64,000 nt of DNA from Rhynchospora pubera. Taxonomy: Eukaryota; Streptophyta; Magnoliopsida; Poales; Cyperaceae. The stretch's first letter is position 1. The number at the start of each line of letters is the position of its first letter. The stretch is from assembly GCA_028095005.1 (NCBI GenBank), contig CM051462.1:171253955-171317954 (forward strand), read 5' to 3'. The notes beneath the pieces were generated by a model, which had not been told where the DNA came from, searched no databases, and was given only the letters and a program-made list of their open reading frames with translations. Below, in pieces: positions 1 through 11,668 of the stretch. A program made the position numbers and the translations under genes.

Positions 1-103
1 TGAGACGACGCTGGAGGGGGGTGGAGGAGGTGGGTCTGAAGGTTTGGTGCTTGAAAAGGAGCGAGATAGGAGCGTCGATCCGGTGCAGAGAGGACAGTGG
101 CAT
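1..103 (-). CDS. Possible N-terminus of an organelle-targeted protein, truncated by the window edge
   Basis: A minus-strand ATG at 103-101 lies in a fair plant start context (AGCCATGCC). The frame stays open for 34 codons to the left edge. The peptide begins MPLSSLHRIDAPISLLF and is rich in Ser, Thr, Arg and Leu with almost no acidic residues, as in organelle transit peptides. The stretch upstream on the same strand (104-330) is strongly CT-rich, like many plant 5' leaders. Only the first residues are visible, so no family can be named. It could also be a chance frame in a CT-rich leader. The longer plus-strand frames across this stretch are purine-rich and read as low-complexity shadows. Confidence 0.35.
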   Translation of the reverse strand, partial: MPLSSLHRIDAPISLLFKHQTFRPTSSTPLQRRL

Positions 104-2311
104 GGCTAAGGGTGAGCGAGAGGCAGTCAGAGGGAGGGAAGAGAGAAGAGATGTTTCTCTGTATCGAGGAGGAAAGAAAGAAAGGGGCGACAGAGAGGCT
201 TGTGGGGTCGAGACTCGAGATGGTGAGGTCGAGAGCGAGAGAGGGTTGGGGTGGTCAATGGTGTGCGAGTGAGAGGAGGAGAAAAGGAAGCGACGGCGGA
301 CTCAGAAGCTGGGGTTGTCGACGCTCTTTTAATTCGGATTCAATATTTGGAGGAACAGAATCAAACCCGATAAATCATAGTTTGAGTTGGGAACGGAGGG
401 CCCGAAGGGGAAAAAGCACGAACCGTTGGATTTAGGGAACGGCTGCGATTTTCTGCGCTGTAAGCTTGCCGCGCGAGACAGTATTCGGTTCCCATTTTGA
501 CCACTCACTAATCCCGTTGTGCGTGTACCTGGCAGAGCAACTAATGTGAAAAAGGAAACTCCTCTGATCCTCTCCCGCTTTTGAGTTCTGACTTCTGACC
601 TTTGTTTGTCTCTAGCCTCCGCCATCTGGACTTTGAAACTTTTGTTGTCCGCTTCCCACAAACACCCTGCCATCTCTACTATTCACCTTCACACGCCATC
701 TCTGCTCTGTGGGATTTAGAGTTGCATCCATAATGTGGCGGTTCACTGAGACAGCTTTACTTTTGGCGCTTTTGATGATTATTGGAAATTTCTGAGGCAC
801 AGAGAATCTCGGCTCAAAACCATATGGACTGGACCGACTTCTTTTGTCTCGTTGCGGTGCATTTCTCGGATTCGGGTCTTCTTCTCAGAATACCCAAGTA
901 TGGGGGTCCAGACTAAATATCCGTCCGTGATTTTGCTAAGGACTAGATATCAGTAAAAAAATTAGCATCCCGACACTATGACAGATTAAGGTGAATTATT
1001 TATTAGCGTACTAGTAAGTAACTAGTAGTAACCACATAGTCAACAATGTGTAATATATGTGTAAACAATTTACAAACCTAAAAGTATTGTTTGGTCACCA
1101 AAAATCGTCATACTAATTAATCGACTATCAATTTCGATTTGTTAGCGTTGTTCTACCTAATTAGACAACAAATTTAAGAAGCTTCTTTTATGATTATTTT
1201 TTAATAAAATTAAAGGTCAAACACTCAAGCCCATAACTTTGAATTCAATAAGTAATGAAGTTACATTACGAAATTCGGTTCTGATTAACAAGAAGAAAAA
1301 AATATTGATTTACATTTTTATCCTCACAAAATAAGAAATAATTTAAAAGTATAATGTTGATTTTCTTTGTTCATATGAAATGTGAAAACATATTCTATTT
1401 AATTAGGTAATGTAACTTACTATTATTTGTGCTATGGATGTTAACATATATATTATTGTGAAAACCAATTGATTGTAAAAAAATATATATTCTTTTTCAA
1501 AGAAATTTAATTTATCGGCCACAAACTGAACACCAATCGAACTCCAATTCACACGGTAAATGCGCAACATTCGTTACAATTCAGGTAAAACAAAAATGAC
1601 AAAATTTTTTGAGAAATGTAGTCATCAGCACAAAAAAATAATCAAATTTTAAACTTTAAAAATTAAAGAGACTTTTTGTGTTGTAGATATTTAAGTGTAA
1701 AATTATATAAAAATAAAATTTTATTTGTGATATATCACATTATGTTAAATATTATTATTATCTACAAAATTGTCAAATGAGGGGCATATTCAATTCATAA
1801 TAATTACTTATTTGTGTTTGCTGTTAAATAAATTTATTTAGAAATATATTCTCTTCCTAATTATATATGTTCATATAAAAGGAACATCAATTATGAATTA
1901 TAGAATTATGGTTTACACTCGTAAGTGTGAGTAAATATTGCAATTCAATTTATGTTTGCTGTCATAAATATGATAAACATTATACCACAAGTATGTCATA
2001 ATTTTGTTTTAAATAAAAACTGAGGTCAAATTTCTGAATTTTAAATAGCCACATAAAATTATTCAGCCAAATTTTGAATTGCAAGCTTCAAATAATTATT
2101 TCTGTTTGTAATCGTTCAATCAAACTCAAATAGAAAATTATATTTTATTTTTTTGAAATAATTATTTCAAATTTTTTTAAGGCCGGCTGGCAAAGGGCCG
2201 GGCAAATTTCATTATAAGAAAAGAAAAGTTTTTACAACAAAGGAGAAGTAATTCTACAATAAAGTAGGAAATAATTATTTTGATTATTCGAACAGTCTAG
2301 CTTGAAATGAA

Positions 2312-2476
2312 ATCCCGTCCCACGCGGGACTGTCCAGCGCACTGCTGTGAGCCGTGTGATTTAATCTCAATGGTAAAGAGAGGTCCGTGCATGTAACCTG
2401 ATTGGTAGGTCCGAACCGTCCAAATCAGATCGGACGATTCGTAGGCTGCACTGGACGGTCCTGCGCGGGAGCAGAT
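2312..2476. mobile_element. GC-rich palindromic MITE, copy 1 of 3
   Basis: The ends form an imperfect inverted repeat: GGGACTGTCCAGCGCACTGC on the left, against GGACCGTCCAGTGCAGC read from the right on the other strand. The centre carries the block CCGTGCATGTAACCTGATTG, which recurs with small changes at 12872-12901 (reversed) and 28656-28686. There is no coding capacity. The superfamily is uncertain; long GC-rich arms would suit a Mutator-like MITE. Confidence 0.5.
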
Positions 2477-2872
2477 AAGGATTCGTTGCCAAAATGCAAG
2501 ACTCTTTCAGCACCGGATGAAACTGACAATTAGCACGTTAGTAAGCTACCGTAAAGAGAGAACGGGGAATTAAAATAAATCACTCTTGGAATTATTTATT
2601 TATTATATTTTGAATTGCTAGAAAGACTTTTTTTTGAGATTAGACTGATGACTACACATTTCACATGTTTCTTTCTGCAGCAGAGTTCCAAGTCCCGTCC
2701 ACAGTATCTTTATTTATATGGCGAATAATATGATGGTGAGGTGAGCACGGTGCAGATACATGTAATATTATATATATATATATAAACTCAATCCTTAACC
2801 TTAAATTTTTCATAAAAAAAGAAGATATGTTTGTTGTCTTAAAAGAAGTTATTACTTTTATTCATTTTTGAT

Positions 2873-3000
2873 ATATCTTGTATATTTATATTTTGGTAAT
2901 GGAAAGATGACGGTATTAAGAAAATCATTCAAAAATATCTTGTATATATATATATATATTTTGGTAATGGAAAGATGACGGTATTAAGGAAATCATTAAA
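2873..3000. repeat. Tandem duplication, about 62-66 bp unit
   Basis: Two adjacent copies (2873-2934 and 2935-3000) share the block TTGGTAATGGAAAGATGACG followed by GTATTAAG and AAATCATT. The copies differ mainly in the length of an internal TA tract. Confidence 0.75.
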
Positions 3001-3543
3001 AAATTTCACATGGCATACGAATTAGAAGATTTTTCTTAACTGATAATGTATAATAATGCCATAATTTACCACGACACTTATCACATCCGAAATATCATAT
3101 TTGTAAACTGGAATTTAACTCGTCTGATCGCTCAGATTACAAAAAATTGAGTAGTTAATTAATTATAGTATCCAAAGAAAAAGCAGCATACGGAAATGGA
3201 AAACTGGAAGTTATGAGGAACCCGGCACAGGAACGGCCGTAGGAATAAAAACCCAGAGGAAATTGATATGGGACGAAACGAGATTGAAGGGGAGTGTTGT
3301 CTTTGGACCGGGCAATACTCTCGTCTCTCGCTCACTTCCAAGTTGTTGCAGGTCCCAAAAACCCCACTCCGTTTTTTCGCCACCTTCTCTCTCTAATCTC
3401 TCCTTCTCGCACTTGGCGTCAAGCTCAGATCACACCAGAATAGAATAGAATAGATACCCATACCCGCCGTTGCTTCCCAGCTACGTACTCTACAGTCTAC
3501 ACTCCTCTCTATACCAAAATCACAGAAAAGAAAGAAATTAATA

Positions 3544-6320
3544 ATGGAGATGAGTTTGGCGATAGTGGAGAGGCAGGGGCAGAGGCCCGTGGCTGGTTGT
3601 GTCGGCGTCCTCTTCTTGCAACTCTTAGATTGGAATCGGAGGCTGGCCACCAAGAAGAAGAAACAGAAAAAGAAGCGCAGTCTCCTGCCTCCTCTTCCTC
3701 TTCTCAAGCGCTCTCCCAAGCCTTCCTCTTCCTCGTCTTGTCCCAATCCCCACTCTCCTCCTCCCCCCCAGCTGGTACTCTTCTTCTCCTTTTCCTCATT
3801 TTTTTTTTAATTCCATTTCTATCACACCCCTGCAAAATTAAAACTTACTTCTTATGATATTGTTAAGGTTGTTATATTAATCCCGTTGTCAAAGAATCAC
3901 CGTCATCTTTCATTAGTAACTGCTGCCATATAATTTATTTTTCTCAGGATACCAATAGAAAGTTTTTACTTTTTACCTTTTACCACCGATTGTGATTTTA
4001 GACCACGTTTCACCTCTTAATGCCCTGTATTTCTATTTCTGCACCTTACCATTAACATGGTACCAACTAGTATGATCATCCATCGCAAACTTATTTCCAT
4101 TAACATTTTGGTATTGTATTCAGACTACTTCAGAGGAGCCAGAAATGCAATCCACTAATACTCCAATGCAGGCCCCAGGTCTTGTGGCACGCTTGATGGG
4201 TCTAGAGTCCATGCCTGTTTCCAAACCCACTAAATACAAAAAGGATTCTGATACTCATTTGCAGCCTACTAGAAGTACACAACCTAGCAAAGACCTCTGC
4301 CCTGAGGCACGCCCTCTCAAAATGCAAAAAACCAGTAACAGGTCAGGTGATCTTATCATTAACTCTGGCCCGACTCTTTTAAAACGGTATCACCATAATA
4401 GTGCTTGTTCATCAGCAAGCCCCAGAGCTCGACTGATTCATGCAGCTACTAAAATCTTAGAGCCGGGATTAAGGCCTAGATTATCACTTAGCCCTTTGAA
4501 TTATTCTGTTAGGAATTTACAAGAAAACGTAATGGTCAGTTCTATGCTTGGAACCAAGACCAATATTGGTGCATTTGCTGAGGATGAAATGGAGAAGATT
4601 GTGATTTCTAGGGAGATACCAAAAGCTGATTTTCCTGCTAAAACTAATATTTTGGAGGAAAGAAGGGATACTAGGGAAGATACATTGAATTATACAGATG
4701 GAGGCAGAAAATGTGCTCATGTAGAGCAAAAAAGGAATAATTTGGTGGTTTCTTCTCGCAAAATGGTGATAAATTGTCATGTACAGAGATATAACGAGGA
4801 ACAATGCAAATCTGTTAAGAGCACAGCTCCCTCTCCAGCAAGCAAAGTAGTACCAAAAATGAAGATTTCTGGGGCAAACTTGAACAAAAGAGTGACTGAT
4901 AAGCCTATTCGATCTGGTTATCTTAGACCTGAGAAGAGTGTAAACCATACTCTCAAGTCTTGTACAATCAGTAATACAATGAACACCGTGAACCGTAAGT
5001 GCAGAACTGCAAGTGACCTAAGCAAGAGAACAGAACTGGTATCATTTGGTAATAGGTTCAGCAGTGGAGTTTCTCCTAAAAGAGAGATGGTTAAGAAGAG
5101 AGAGAACAATAGAGCATCTTCCATGTCTAGTTCACGAGTTAAAATAGTGTCAAAGAAATGTGCATTAAATAGAGTTGATAGGCAAACAATTTCTTTGGAT
5201 AAAGAGATACCAAAGTTGAAAGTCTATGCTAGTAATTTGATTGGCTCAATACTTGAAGACCTCGTATCTGAGATCACTCTGGAAACTGGTTTGCGTTGGA
5301 CTGGTGGAAACACACCATGTATTGATGTATCTCAGGTTTGTATATTTCGTCCCTCTTGTTATTTTATTTATATTTATACACAAATTTGAAAGTAAACAAT
5401 AATAACAATATCAGGATTCTGAAATTATTCTGAGAAGCTTTAACTGTTTTGTTGTAGCAAGGGAAAGATGTTCATCTGTTAACCTCCTATCTGGCAACCC
5501 TGAATGGTGAGCAGCCAAGCCCAATATCCATTCTAGAAGCTTCATTTTCTACTGATAGTTCTACGGGAAGCCCAGTAGGTGAAACAGGTACCAGAAAACA
5601 TAAATTTCTGTAATTTTTAAATCAACGGCACAACAAGATCTCATTGAATGATTAGCCATGTGATTGATTAACTATTCTTTGTATTATTTCCCTTTTTTTC
5701 CATTTTGCAATTCAGATGATAAGATGCTATTTTGTTCCTTGGACATTATACCAGAGCTACCGGATTTTGATTCCTTTGACATATCAACCCAAGCAGCAAG
5801 GACAAATGTCCCAATTATAGCCAGTAGAGTTGGTTGCACAAGCGATGTATTTGCAAATGTTGAGCTAATCTTTTGCCAGAATTGGATAGAAGAAGAGAAT
5901 TTCACGATTCATAATTTTCTTCTTGACTTGTTGAAGAACATAATGGAGGTCTTTAGTGGAAGTTTAAACGGAGAAAAAGAAGGTTGTCGGGTGACGAACT
6001 TTCTATTCGATTGCATTATAGAATGCTTGGATCATAAGTATTGTTATCTCTGTAAATCTGGGTATAAGGATTGGCTGGTAATTTCTCAATCCTTAGACAG
6101 AGAACAATTGTTTAAAGAAATTTTGAAAGAGATGCACAGGTGGAGTGAAATGGGAGGGAAAGCACTTGATGTTTTGGCTGATAGTGATATCGGAAATTCG
6201 ATCAAAGTATGGTCGAACTGTGGCTTTGAAGGGTTTGAAGTTGGAGTTGAAATTGAAAGCTCCATAATTCACATGCTTGTTGAGACACTAATTGACGAAT
6301 TTGTATTTGATCTATGCTGA
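3544..6320 (+). CDS. TRM/LONGIFOLIA-like protein (DUF3741-DUF4378), four exons
   Basis: The exons I derive are 3544-3774, 4124-5335, 5458-5587 and 5716-6320, all with GT-AG junctions and compatible phases, giving 725 residues. Exon 1 carries the family N-terminus GCVGVLFLQLLDWNRRLA followed by a lysine-rich run. Exon 2 carries VARLMGLES at about residues 98-106, the hallmark short motif of TON1-recruiting-motif (TRM) proteins. Exon 3 carries QPSPISILEASF at about 500-511. Exon 4 is the DUF4378 region and ends HMLVETLIDEFVFDLC. TRM proteins recruit the TON1/PP2A complex to cortical microtubules and influence division plane and cell elongation; that role is known for the family and is inferred here. 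The middle is basic and low in structure, as usual. A CT-rich leader precedes the ATG. I see no lesion, so the gene looks functional. I cannot assign the TRM subgroup. Confidence 0.9.
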
Positions 6321-7317
6321 TTATTAGATTACATGTGTCTCAGTGGGTTAGCAAAGTTTTGTGAAAATTTGCAAAAAAAAGAAGGCACATGAATTTGTGC
6401 ACAGTTTTTCTTTGTGTAATCTGAAGAGAATTTCTAGTGTTGTACTTTAAAAAAAAAACTTGCCTGTTCTTGTATAGCTAGGTGGTGCTAGTGATATTAT
6501 TGTATGATAAGTTACAATTACTCACTTTTAATGGAAATCTGTTTGTTGGATTTTGATTAAAATATGTTTGTTAATTTCAGATTTACACAATTAAGCATTA
6601 CACTAAATTCTTGACAGCTCAATTCAAAATATGTTTTTTTCATTTGTAAAATTGTATGTTTCGCAAGGAATTCTATGTCTGATGAATTTAAATAGCAACT
6701 TAAAATCCTCTATTGTAAATTACATAGCATATTATTTTTTTAGAAAGGTTTGGTAGCGGCTACCAAGTAATATTTTTTAGAAAGGTTTGGCTATGTTTTT
6801 GCAGAGAATAAATTTTACGATTCATACTGATCTAGTGAACTATCCAAATTTTGTGATTTGAGCGCCTAAAAACTGCATACAGTACGTTTCCCAACACTTG
6901 TGGAGCCCATATATCAGTGAGTTGTACACAAAGTTGACTAAATTTGTCCCGTGGTACTATATGCACTGTCAGTGTAAGAGAGAACATAAACTATTTAGTT
7001 GCACATTATTGTTGGAGTTAATGCCTAATGGTGCTTAGTTTCACATTATTTGTTGCACATAAAAAGGTGCTTATTGATGTTAATTTGATCGGATAAAAGG
7101 GTTTTGAAGTCGTAACTCGTAACATTTAGGTTTAAGAAATAGATCTTCTTAAACATTAACACCGGGTATGTTTTGTTGGAGATAAAATTAGTGAGGTTAG
7201 AAAATATTATTTGGTATGGTATGTTGGTGTTTGAGATTGAAGAAAAGTGATAAAATATGAATTAATATATTTTTACTTTTATAACTAATTACATATATTA
7301 TAATAAATATAATAGTT

Positions 7318-7340
7318 ATCATCATCATCATCATCATCAT
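7318..7340. repeat. (ATC)n microsatellite
   Basis: About seven and a half perfect ATC units in AT-rich intergenic DNA. Confidence 0.9.
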
Positions 7341-8313
7341 TTTAATATACTATTAATTTATTATAGTATTTTATTATTTATTATTATAATTTTAATCACA
7401 ATTAATATTACAATTATTACCCAATAATAACAAAAATCAATACTATAAAGATTTTATTAAAAATAACAATAACAACAACAAGTATTATTTATTAATTAAT
7501 TATAACTATAATTAATATTATAATTACTACACAAGTAGTAGTAGCAGCAACAACAACAACAACAATAACAACATTAATTATTTTGTTAATTTTTTAAAGT
7601 TGGTCATGACAACAAACTTCTCTAATTCAACATTTTGTTAAGTTAGAGAAGTAGAGTGAAGTTAGTGCTAACCTTACAATTAAACTTTAAATATGTTGGG
7701 CTGAATGGAGTTTGAAAGTTAAACTCTAACTGGGCTCTACCAAACATAGCATAAACATCGCACACTAAGTTTGGAATGATATCCTCTACAGTAATTGTAG
7801 AGAGTAATTCTTTGTAGTATCCGTCCGATCAATGAAGGAGGTCCTGTAATTGATATCAAATCTATACGGTCCGTAAATATTAATCGTCGAGCAGTGACGA
7901 AGTTAGAATTTCATGTCAGCAGGGTAGTAATTTAATAATAATTTTTAAATAAATATATGTATGATGTAATATTAACTTCGTCACTATAGACATAATACAA
8001 TAATAATTTTTAAATAAATAACTCTAAAATAATATTATATAAAATATTAAAAAAAATCGAATATATATTATGCAATTCAAATCAAACACGACATATTCAG
8101 CTGGGTCCTTCAAAGTTTTGAGATGAGTCCCTAACTTCTTGTGATTTTTTTAAAATTACAAACAAATGCAATATTATTTCAAAAAAAATTTTTGAGGTGG
8201 GTTCATGGACCCACCATTTTCTACATGGCTTCGCCCCTGCCGTCGAGATTCAATCGAAAGGTTTGGAGAAGATTTGCAAATCTCTACAGAGGATGCTAGT
8301 CCCACTAAGCTCT

Positions 8314-8440
8314 GGGCCGTTTGGATCGCTTAGGAATAAGAAGAATAGCCTATTTCTAGACGAAAAATATTGAAAAGTGTGTAACTTTGTGAAGAATTTG
8401 AATGGTTAGGAATAAATTTTCGTCTAAATGCAGGCCTTTG
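8314..8440. mobile_element. Fragment of a GGGCCGTTTGGATCGC-type MITE
   Basis: It begins GGGCCGTTTGGATCGCTTAG, the same end as the complete MITE at 42174-42353. It also shares the internal block AAAGTGTGTAACTTTGTGAAGA (seen here at 8375-8396) with that copy in reverse. The second terminal repeat is not found, so this copy is truncated or rearranged. Confidence 0.55.
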
Positions 8441-8960
8441 TCAAGTACATACAAAGACTGGGAGAACATATATGTAACATGTCAATAATAAATAATAATA
8501 ATTAATAAGTTTTACGACCCAAATACTCGATGAATGAGAAGAAACAGAAATAAGGAAAAAGCATGCTATATTCACTAATAAGATAGCAAAAAAAATACAA
8601 CCCAGCGACAGGAAAGGAGCTTCAAATGACCAAAAACTGAAATCTCCTTGCTTCTACACCAAAACTCATAATATCATCTAAAATAACAAAATGAGAGAGG
8701 GAAAAAAAAAAAGAAAAGCAAATCTCAATACAAACGACAAACCACAAACATATATAGCTCATAGTGATTAACAACTTCTCTGAAGCATCTCTTTCCACTG
8801 GATAAGAGACTGCTGTCTCTCTAGTCTGATCTCTTCGTAGAACCTCTCTATGAACCTCTGGGCCCGCCCGTCAACTGACAGGTCATCATCCTCTTCTCCT
8901 CCCCCTGCCCCTTCGTCTGCATTTTCTTCGACATTGTCCCCTCCATTCCATTCTAACTCT

Positions 8961-8965
8961 TCAAC
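8961..8965. repeat. Target-site duplication, left (TCAAC)
   Basis: TCAAC directly precedes the 5' LTR and is repeated at 11669-11673 directly after the 3' LTR. A 5-bp duplication is the expected product of LTR-retrotransposon integration. Confidence 0.9.
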
Positions 8966-9015
8966 TGTTGAAATATATAAGGTCTACATTTGATGTACAA
9001 AATTCACTCATTTCC

Positions 9016-9051
9016 AACTCGGTCCGAGTTAGGGCCAACTCGGTCCGAGCA
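9016..9051. promoter_or_regulatory. Paired palindrome, 21-bp phased (small element, pair 1)
   Basis: AACTCGGTCCGAGTT (9016-9030), spacer AGGGCC, then AACTCGGTCCGAGCA (9037-9051). The start-to-start distance is 21 bp. The function is unknown; a binding site for a dimeric protein is an inference. Confidence 0.6.
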
Positions 9052-9077
9052 GAAAAAATCCAACAGCCAAAACAGCC

Positions 9078-9113
9078 ATCTCGGTCCGAGTTCTCCACAA
9101 CTCGGTCCGAGTT
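9078..9113. promoter_or_regulatory. Paired palindrome, 21-bp phased (small element, pair 2)
   Basis: ATCTCGGTCCGAGTT (9078-9092), spacer CTCCAC, then AACTCGGTCCGAGTT (9099-9113). It again has 21-bp phasing, 62 bp after pair 1. The pair recurs unchanged in the other LTR. Confidence 0.6.
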
Positions 9114-9600
9114 CGTTACCGACCTAGCATATTTGGTAAGTTTAATTTGGTATTTGTTGCCAAATCCTTCAAGATATGAGGGCTGCATATAGGTTGGTAT
9201 ATTTCCATATGAAAAGGATCTGATTTATGTCAGAAGAGAAGGAAATTTGAAGATTAAGGACAAAGAATATTTCCTTTATTGTTATTTCCAAATTGGCTAG
9301 TTGCCTTATGTATTTTTGTCTATTTATCTTCCCCTTCTCCCTAAAAATATTGTATCTCAAAAATTAAACAGAAAAATAAAAGAAAGAGGGTGTGTGAGTT
9401 GTGGAGGACGTAGGCACCAAGTTGGTGCTGAACCTCGTTAAATTCTCGTGTCTCTTATATCTAAATTGTGTGATTGTTGTATTGAGATCCTCGTGCTGAC
9501 TAGCCCTAAGGGGCACGGTTCTTGTGCAAGTTGCACTTGGATCGTGCCTCCTCGAACCTAAAAATCTAATTTTCGCTGCGTAGACGCTCAAATTTTAACA

Positions 9601-9612
9601 TGGTATCAGAGC
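9601..9612 (+). other. Primer-binding site, tRNA-iMet
   Basis: TGGTATCAGAGC directly after the 5' LTR matches the reverse complement of the 3' end of plant initiator-methionine tRNA. Confidence 0.9.
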
Positions 9613-11033
9613 ATGGTTCAGAGATGGGAGGACAAAAACGAAGACGATGGAAGGCAAGCAATGACTCGAAGCAAAGGCGGGTGTTTTTTTCAACCAAAAG
9701 ATGCATGGAGATAGACAACCGTTCGAGGGACTTTCTATATCGACTTTGGAGCACGAGTAAGGGCATCGACTACATCAAGTTGGTGCTACAATATTGCATG
9801 AACCTATCACGAAGGTGTCGTGGGCACGTGCATGGTGCAATGGTCCAAGTCGTATCTAAGAAGATGGTCCAAAACGGGTCATAAAGAAGGATGCCCAAGT
9901 CGAGTCAACTAAGATGGCCCTAATCAGATCAAATAAAGAAAGTTGTATGTGTAATCAAATATCTCTCTCAGGGGGAGAACAAAATTGAGAGAGATCTTTG
10001 ATATCAATCAAGACATGATCCCTGGCGGGTCAAAGGTCAAAGTTAGATCAAGAAGAAAGGCTCTTCAAGTTGGAGAATTGAATGTCTTCAAGTCGAGGGT
10101 ATGTAAAGTCAAGAGTTAATCAAGTATGCGAGCCACCAAATATCCCTCTCAGGGGGAGAGTTGAAGTGAGAGAAATATTTGGTGTCCAAGTTGGATATCA
10201 AGAGAATAAGCATGAGAGAGATAAGAGGCTCTAGTCATGTCATATGGTCTAGGTTGGATCAAGTGGTCAAGGCGAGTCAAGATGTAGACCTTAATCCAAG
10301 TATGGTCGAGTCAAGTAAAAGTGGTATCATGCAATGAATTCTACAAGATGACCAAGAAGGAAAAAGATCAAGTCATGTGCAAGTCAAGCAAAGGATGCTC
10401 AAGTCTAACATGTGACAGGTCAAATGATTCGAAGTCATTAGAAAAAGTTGGAGAAGTGATGCCAGAAGATAAGATTAAGAGTAATCTACTTGGTATAAGG
10501 TTAGCCAATGAAACAATCTCTCATGTGTGATGTTTGTGAATTGTGAAGGTGGTTTGAGTTAAAAGGGTTACTTGGTTATGATGCACGGGGCGTGCCATGA
10601 GGGCACGGACCGGGCAAGATGATTTGATGCAAGGCGCTAGAGTCTAGCACAAGATGTGTGACTTGTGCCAATTGAAGAAATTGATCCATGTGGCGGTGTG
10701 TGCCGTCGTTGTGTGTGCAACTCATGGAAGGTTTGAACAAAGAAATTGGTGACATGTGTGTGCCAATGAAGACAAAAGGTGTATGCCTTAGAAGATGGTG
10801 TGTACTGGTGTGCAGCACTCCATGCAAGCGAGACATGACAAATCAGTACATGTCCACTTGAGGGGGAGTGTGAGAAAGTGCTGCAAAAAGTCAAGTTCTA
10901 GATCGAATGCATGACACTCAAAAAGGGCAAGGTTGATCAAGATCAAAAGAAGAACCGATCACGGATGTCAAACCCAACGAGTAATTTCGCAAGTTGACAT
11001 TTTCAAGTGTGTACATGTCAACTTGAGGGGGAG

Positions 11034-11668
11034 TGTTGAAATATATAAGGTCTACATTTGATGTACAAAATTCACTCATTTCCAACTCGGTCCGAGTTAG
11101 GGCCAACTCGGTCCGAGCAGAAAAAATCCAACAGCCAAAACAGCCATCTCGGTCCGAGTTCTCCACAACTCGGTCCGAGTTCGTTACCGACCTAGCATAT
11201 TTGGCAAGTTTAATTTGGTATTTGTTGCCAAATCCTTCAAGATATGAGGGCTGCATATAGGTTGGTATATTTCCATATGAAAAGGATCTGATTTATGTCA
11301 GAAGAGAAGGAAATTTGAAGATTAAGGACAAAGAATATTTTCTTTATTGTTATTTCCAAATTGGCTAGTTGCCTTATGTATTTTTGTCTATTTATCTTCC
11401 CCTTCTCCCTAAAAATATTGTATCTCAAAAATTAAACAGAAAAATAAAAGAAAGAGGGTGTGTGAGTTGTGGAGGACGTAGGCACCAAGTTGGTGCTGAA
11501 CCTCGTTAAATTCTCGTGTCTCTTATATCTAAATTGTGTGATTGTTGTATTGAGATCCTCGTGCTGACTAGCCCTAAGGGGCACGGTTCTTGTGCAAGTT
11601 GCACTTGGATCGTGCCTCCTCGAACCTAAAAATCTAATTTTCGCTGCGTAGACGCTCAAATTTTAACA
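11034..11668 (+). repeat. 3' LTR of the 2.7-kb element
   Basis: 635 bp, nearly identical to the 5' LTR; I see two single-base differences (near 11205 and 11341). The palindrome pairs recur at 11084-11119 and 11146-11181. Confidence 0.92.

Larger units (their letters stand above)
104..3543. other. Intergenic region, AT-rich
   Basis: I see no convincing gene here. 104-800 is a GC-richer stretch that could be the promoter and leader of the left-edge gene. 900-3140 is AT-rich with a short-repeat content: a palindromic GC-rich MITE at 2312-2476, (TA)n tracts near 2764-2785 and 2944-2958, and a 62-66-bp tandem duplication at 2873-3000. 3400-3543 is CT-rich and is probably the 5' leader of the TRM gene. 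Confidence 0.5.
6321..8767. other. Intergenic region with decayed MITEs and microsatellites
   Basis: This is AT-rich sequence without a supported gene. It contains an (ATC)n microsatellite at 7318-7340 and a CAA-rich tract near 7546-7571. A degenerate inverted-repeat element probably spans about 7150-7755: its right end reads, on the minus strand, TGCTATGTTTGGTAGAGC, and its left end is similar but divergent. A MITE fragment lies at 8314-8440. Confidence 0.5.
8966..9600 (+). repeat. 5' LTR of the 2.7-kb element
   Basis: 635 bp, TG...CA ends. A TATA-like string (ATATATAAGG) lies at the very start. Two palindrome pairs lie at 9016-9051 and 9078-9113. Within each pair the two 15-bp dyads start 21 bp apart. 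Confidence 0.92.
8966..11668 (+). mobile_element. Non-autonomous LTR retrotransposon, 2.7 kb
   Basis: Two 635-bp LTRs (8966-9600 and 11034-11668) begin TGTTGAAATATATAAGG and end CAAATTTTAACA. A primer-binding site complementary to initiator-Met tRNA (TGGTATCAGAGC) starts at 9601, with no gap after the LTR. A purine tract (GAGGGGGAG, 11025-11033) abuts the 3' LTR. The 1.43-kb interior has no gag or pol domain in any frame, so the element must borrow its proteins (LARD or large TRIM type, probably mobilised by a Copia element given the primer). An earlier copy of the purine tract with the same flank lies near 10858-10870, and two related tracts lie near 9970 and 10150. I count two differences between the LTRs, so the insertion is recent. 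It interrupts a DUF761 gene. Confidence 0.92.

Noticed and set aside
329..800. Minus-strand frames near 329-800 as a gene
   Set aside because: They overlap each other in different frames, match no domain and lie in what looks like a promoter or leader region.
8961..9188. Open frames over the LTR (both strands) around the palindrome pairs
   Set aside because: They are repeated in both LTRs, start or end at random points and have no domain. The repeated peptides only reflect the DNA palindromes.
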